Source of the DNA: an uncultured Peptostreptococcaceae bacterium
GTDB taxonomy: Bacteria; Bacillota; Clostridia; Peptostreptococcales; Anaerovoracaceae
Assembly: GCA_910588185.1 (NCBI GenBank)
Contig: CAJUQR010000007.1
Span: 62,001 to 126,000 of the forward strand
Length of the DNA stretch: 64,000 nt
Direction of reading: 5' to 3'
Under the pieces are notes generated by a model that was given only the letters and a program-made list of their open reading frames with translations, did not search any database and was not told the DNA's origin. Position numbers and translations under genes: made by a program. Positions 62,888 through 64,000 of the stretch are shown in pieces (position 1 is the first letter of the stretch; each line of letters opens with the position of its first letter).

Positions 62888-63156
62888 AACGCATTGATTG
62901 TATTATTCGGCGTTGCCGCAAGGTGGCGTTCATTGAAGCCCAGCGATATATCCTTGCAGCTGAGTTATAATAACCTCACGGCGCTGGCAAAATCAAAGAT
63001 TTTGGCGCCTGAGAGAACATTGAATCATAATTTCTGTGCTTTCAGCACAGGCAGCTACCGCTGCTGCGGCATAAATGCCGCAATTATGGTATAATAACCT
63101 CACGGCGCTGGCAAAATCAAAGATTTTGGCGCCCGAGAGAACATTGAACCATAATT
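62884..63156 (+). repeat. Repeat-rich, hairpin-rich leader of coaBC
   Basis: A 66-bp unit occurs at 62967-63032 and 63091-63156 (period 124, two mismatches seen). Each unit holds TATAATAACC and a hairpin GGCGC-tgg-CAAAATC-aaa-GATTTTG-GCGCC. Between them lie GTGCT/AGCAC, GCAGC/GCTGC and TGCGGCA-taaa-TGCCGCA; before them AATGAACGC (62884-62892) / GCGTTCATT (62926-62934) and GGCGTTGCCGCAAGGT, which is also found in the 33.4-kb repeats. Confidence 0.8.
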
Positions 63157-63186
63157 ATAAAAATTCGAACTACACGGAGGTAAAAA

Positions 63187-64000
63187 ATGTTAACAGGAAA
63201 GACAGTAGTCCTTGCAGTATCCGGCAGTATCGCAGCGTATAAAATTCCAAATCTGGCACGCATGCTTAAAAAACTAGGCTGTGACGTTCATGTCTTAATG
63301 ACTCAAAACGCTACACAATTTATTAACCCAATAACTTTCGAATCTTTAACTTCTAATAAATGTTTGATAGATACTTTCGATAGAAATTTTCAATATAGCG
63401 TGGAACACGTTGCCCTTGCAAAAAAAGCTGACCTGGTCATGCTTGCTCCGGCTTCAGCAAACGTAATAGGCAAGATTGCCTCAGGTATTGCTGACGATAT
63501 GCTCACTACAACTATTATGGCTTGTCCATGCAAAAAGATTGTTTCACCTGCTATGAATCACAATATGTACCACAATCCTATCGTTCAGGATAATATCAAC
63601 AAATTACGCCGCTTTGGCTACGAAATCGTAACCCCTGATACAGGCATGCTTGCCAATGGAGATAACGGCGACGGAAGAATGCCTGAAGAAAAGATACTTT
63701 TGGAGTATATACTTAAAGAGATTGCCTGGGAAAAAGATCTATACGGCAAAAAAATATTGGTGACAGCAGGAGCAACAAGAGAATCTATCGATCCTGTAAG
63801 ATTCATAACAAACCATTCAAGCGGCAAAATGGGATGCGCAATCGCCAAGGCGGCTATGCACCGAGGAGCTGACGTCACACTGATTCATGGACATATGGAA
63901 GTTGCACCGCCGATGTTCATACTCTCTATTCCTGTTCACGATGCCAAGGAGATGTTCGAAAGCGTAACAGCTTTAAGTGAAAAGCAAGATATAATCATCA
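63187..64000 (+). CDS. coaBC: Phosphopantothenoylcysteine decarboxylase / phosphopantothenate-cysteine ligase, N-terminal part (3' end outside window)
   Basis: 271 codons are present. The N-terminal CoaC flavodoxin-like domain shows LAVSGSIAAYK, VEHVALAKKADLVMLAPASANVIGKIASGIADD and SPAMNHNMY, with the active His in VEHV and the PAMNxxM motif. The CoaB domain begins near residue ~190 (KKILVTAGATRESIDPVRFITNHSSGKMG). It makes 4'-phosphopantetheine in two steps after CoaX. ATG at 63187 after GGAGGT. The gene runs past the right edge. Confidence 0.95.
   Translation, partial: MLTGKTVVLAVSGSIAAYKIPNLARMLKKLGCDVHVLMTQNATQFINPITFESLTSNKCLIDTFDRNFQYSVEHVALAKKADLVMLAPASANVIGKIASGIADDMLTTTIMACPCKKIVSPAMNHNMYHNPIVQDNINKLRRFGYEIVTPDTGMLANGDNGDGRMPEEKILLEYILKEIAWEKDLYGKKILVTAGATRESIDPVRFITNHSSGKMGCAIAKAAMHRGADVTLIHGHMEVAPPMFILSIPVHDAKEMFESVTALSEKQDIII

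Noticed and set aside
1..64000. tRNA and rRNA genes
   Set aside because: I looked for cloverleaf sequences and conserved rRNA stretches in the gaps and found none I could support.

Overview
The window looks like a low-GC Bacillota chromosome segment, most likely from an anaerobic member of class Clostridia. Evidence includes strong AGGAGG-type ribosome binding sites, the neighbourhood rho / DUF1385 / prmC / rpmE / prfA / tsaC / rpiB / upp, two 3-hydroxybutyryl-CoA dehydrogenases, an NhaC-type antiporter, a DUF2148 iron-sulfur protein and a very large wall-anchored repeat protein. The genus cannot be fixed from the sequence alone. I saw no rRNA, tRNA or CRISPR array.

Layout. 0-4 kb: end of a class I aminotransferase, an SGNH-fold membrane protein with an NSS transporter, and a PatB/MalY C-S lyase. 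4.8-14.06 kb: an apparent integrated island in the 3' end of rpsI. It carries pstSCAB-phoU-phoB-phoR with a Pho box, a decayed relaxase-like gene, an XRE regulator and a tyrosine integrase. It is bounded by a 12-bp direct repeat and GTTGCAA arm sites. 14-18 kb: rpsI, rplM, an NhaC-type antiporter and a D-aminoacylase-type amidohydrolase. 18.4-26.5 kb: a 2,696-residue surface protein. 26.6-29.7 kb: a COG1101/4120/2984-type ABC transporter behind a tyrosine-rich leader peptide and a terminator. 29.9-38.3 kb: housekeeping genes (tyrS, upp, rpiB, tsaC, prfA, rpmE, prmC, DUF1385, rho). 38.6-41.3 kb: two convergent hbd paralogues. 41.6-44.4 kb: a small secreted protein and a sigma factor / membrane anti-sigma / XRE cassette. 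44.4-53.8 kb: a ClC transporter, DUF1846, DUF1934, ddl, hslO, a phosphohexomutase, HtrA and PlsC. 54.5-60.4 kb: PAP2, cysK, a PucR regulator, DUF2148, a nucleotidyltransferase and a LytTR regulator with its membrane partner. 60.5-64 kb: rpsF-ssb-rpsR, coaX and the start of coaBC.

How genes work together. The Pst transporter with PhoU/PhoB/PhoR is a self-contained phosphate-sensing and uptake unit. tyrS lies just upstream of an aromatic-amino-acid-type ABC transporter whose leader peptide has six Tyr in 31 codons, so tyrosine supply is probably the signal. coaX and coaBC, divergent, are two steps of CoA synthesis.

The intergenic DNA is unusual. Three copies of a ~240-bp near-palindrome (4.4, 40.0 and 53.9 kb) are each built from four CCCCGAAAA...AGGGT units with an exact 42-bp period within each arm. 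There is a second degenerate repeat family (54.2 and 62.6 kb), a coding-compatible 87-bp palindromic tandem repeat before tsaC, and a repeat-rich, hairpin-rich leader before coaBC. All coordinates and motifs were read by eye; no database search was run.
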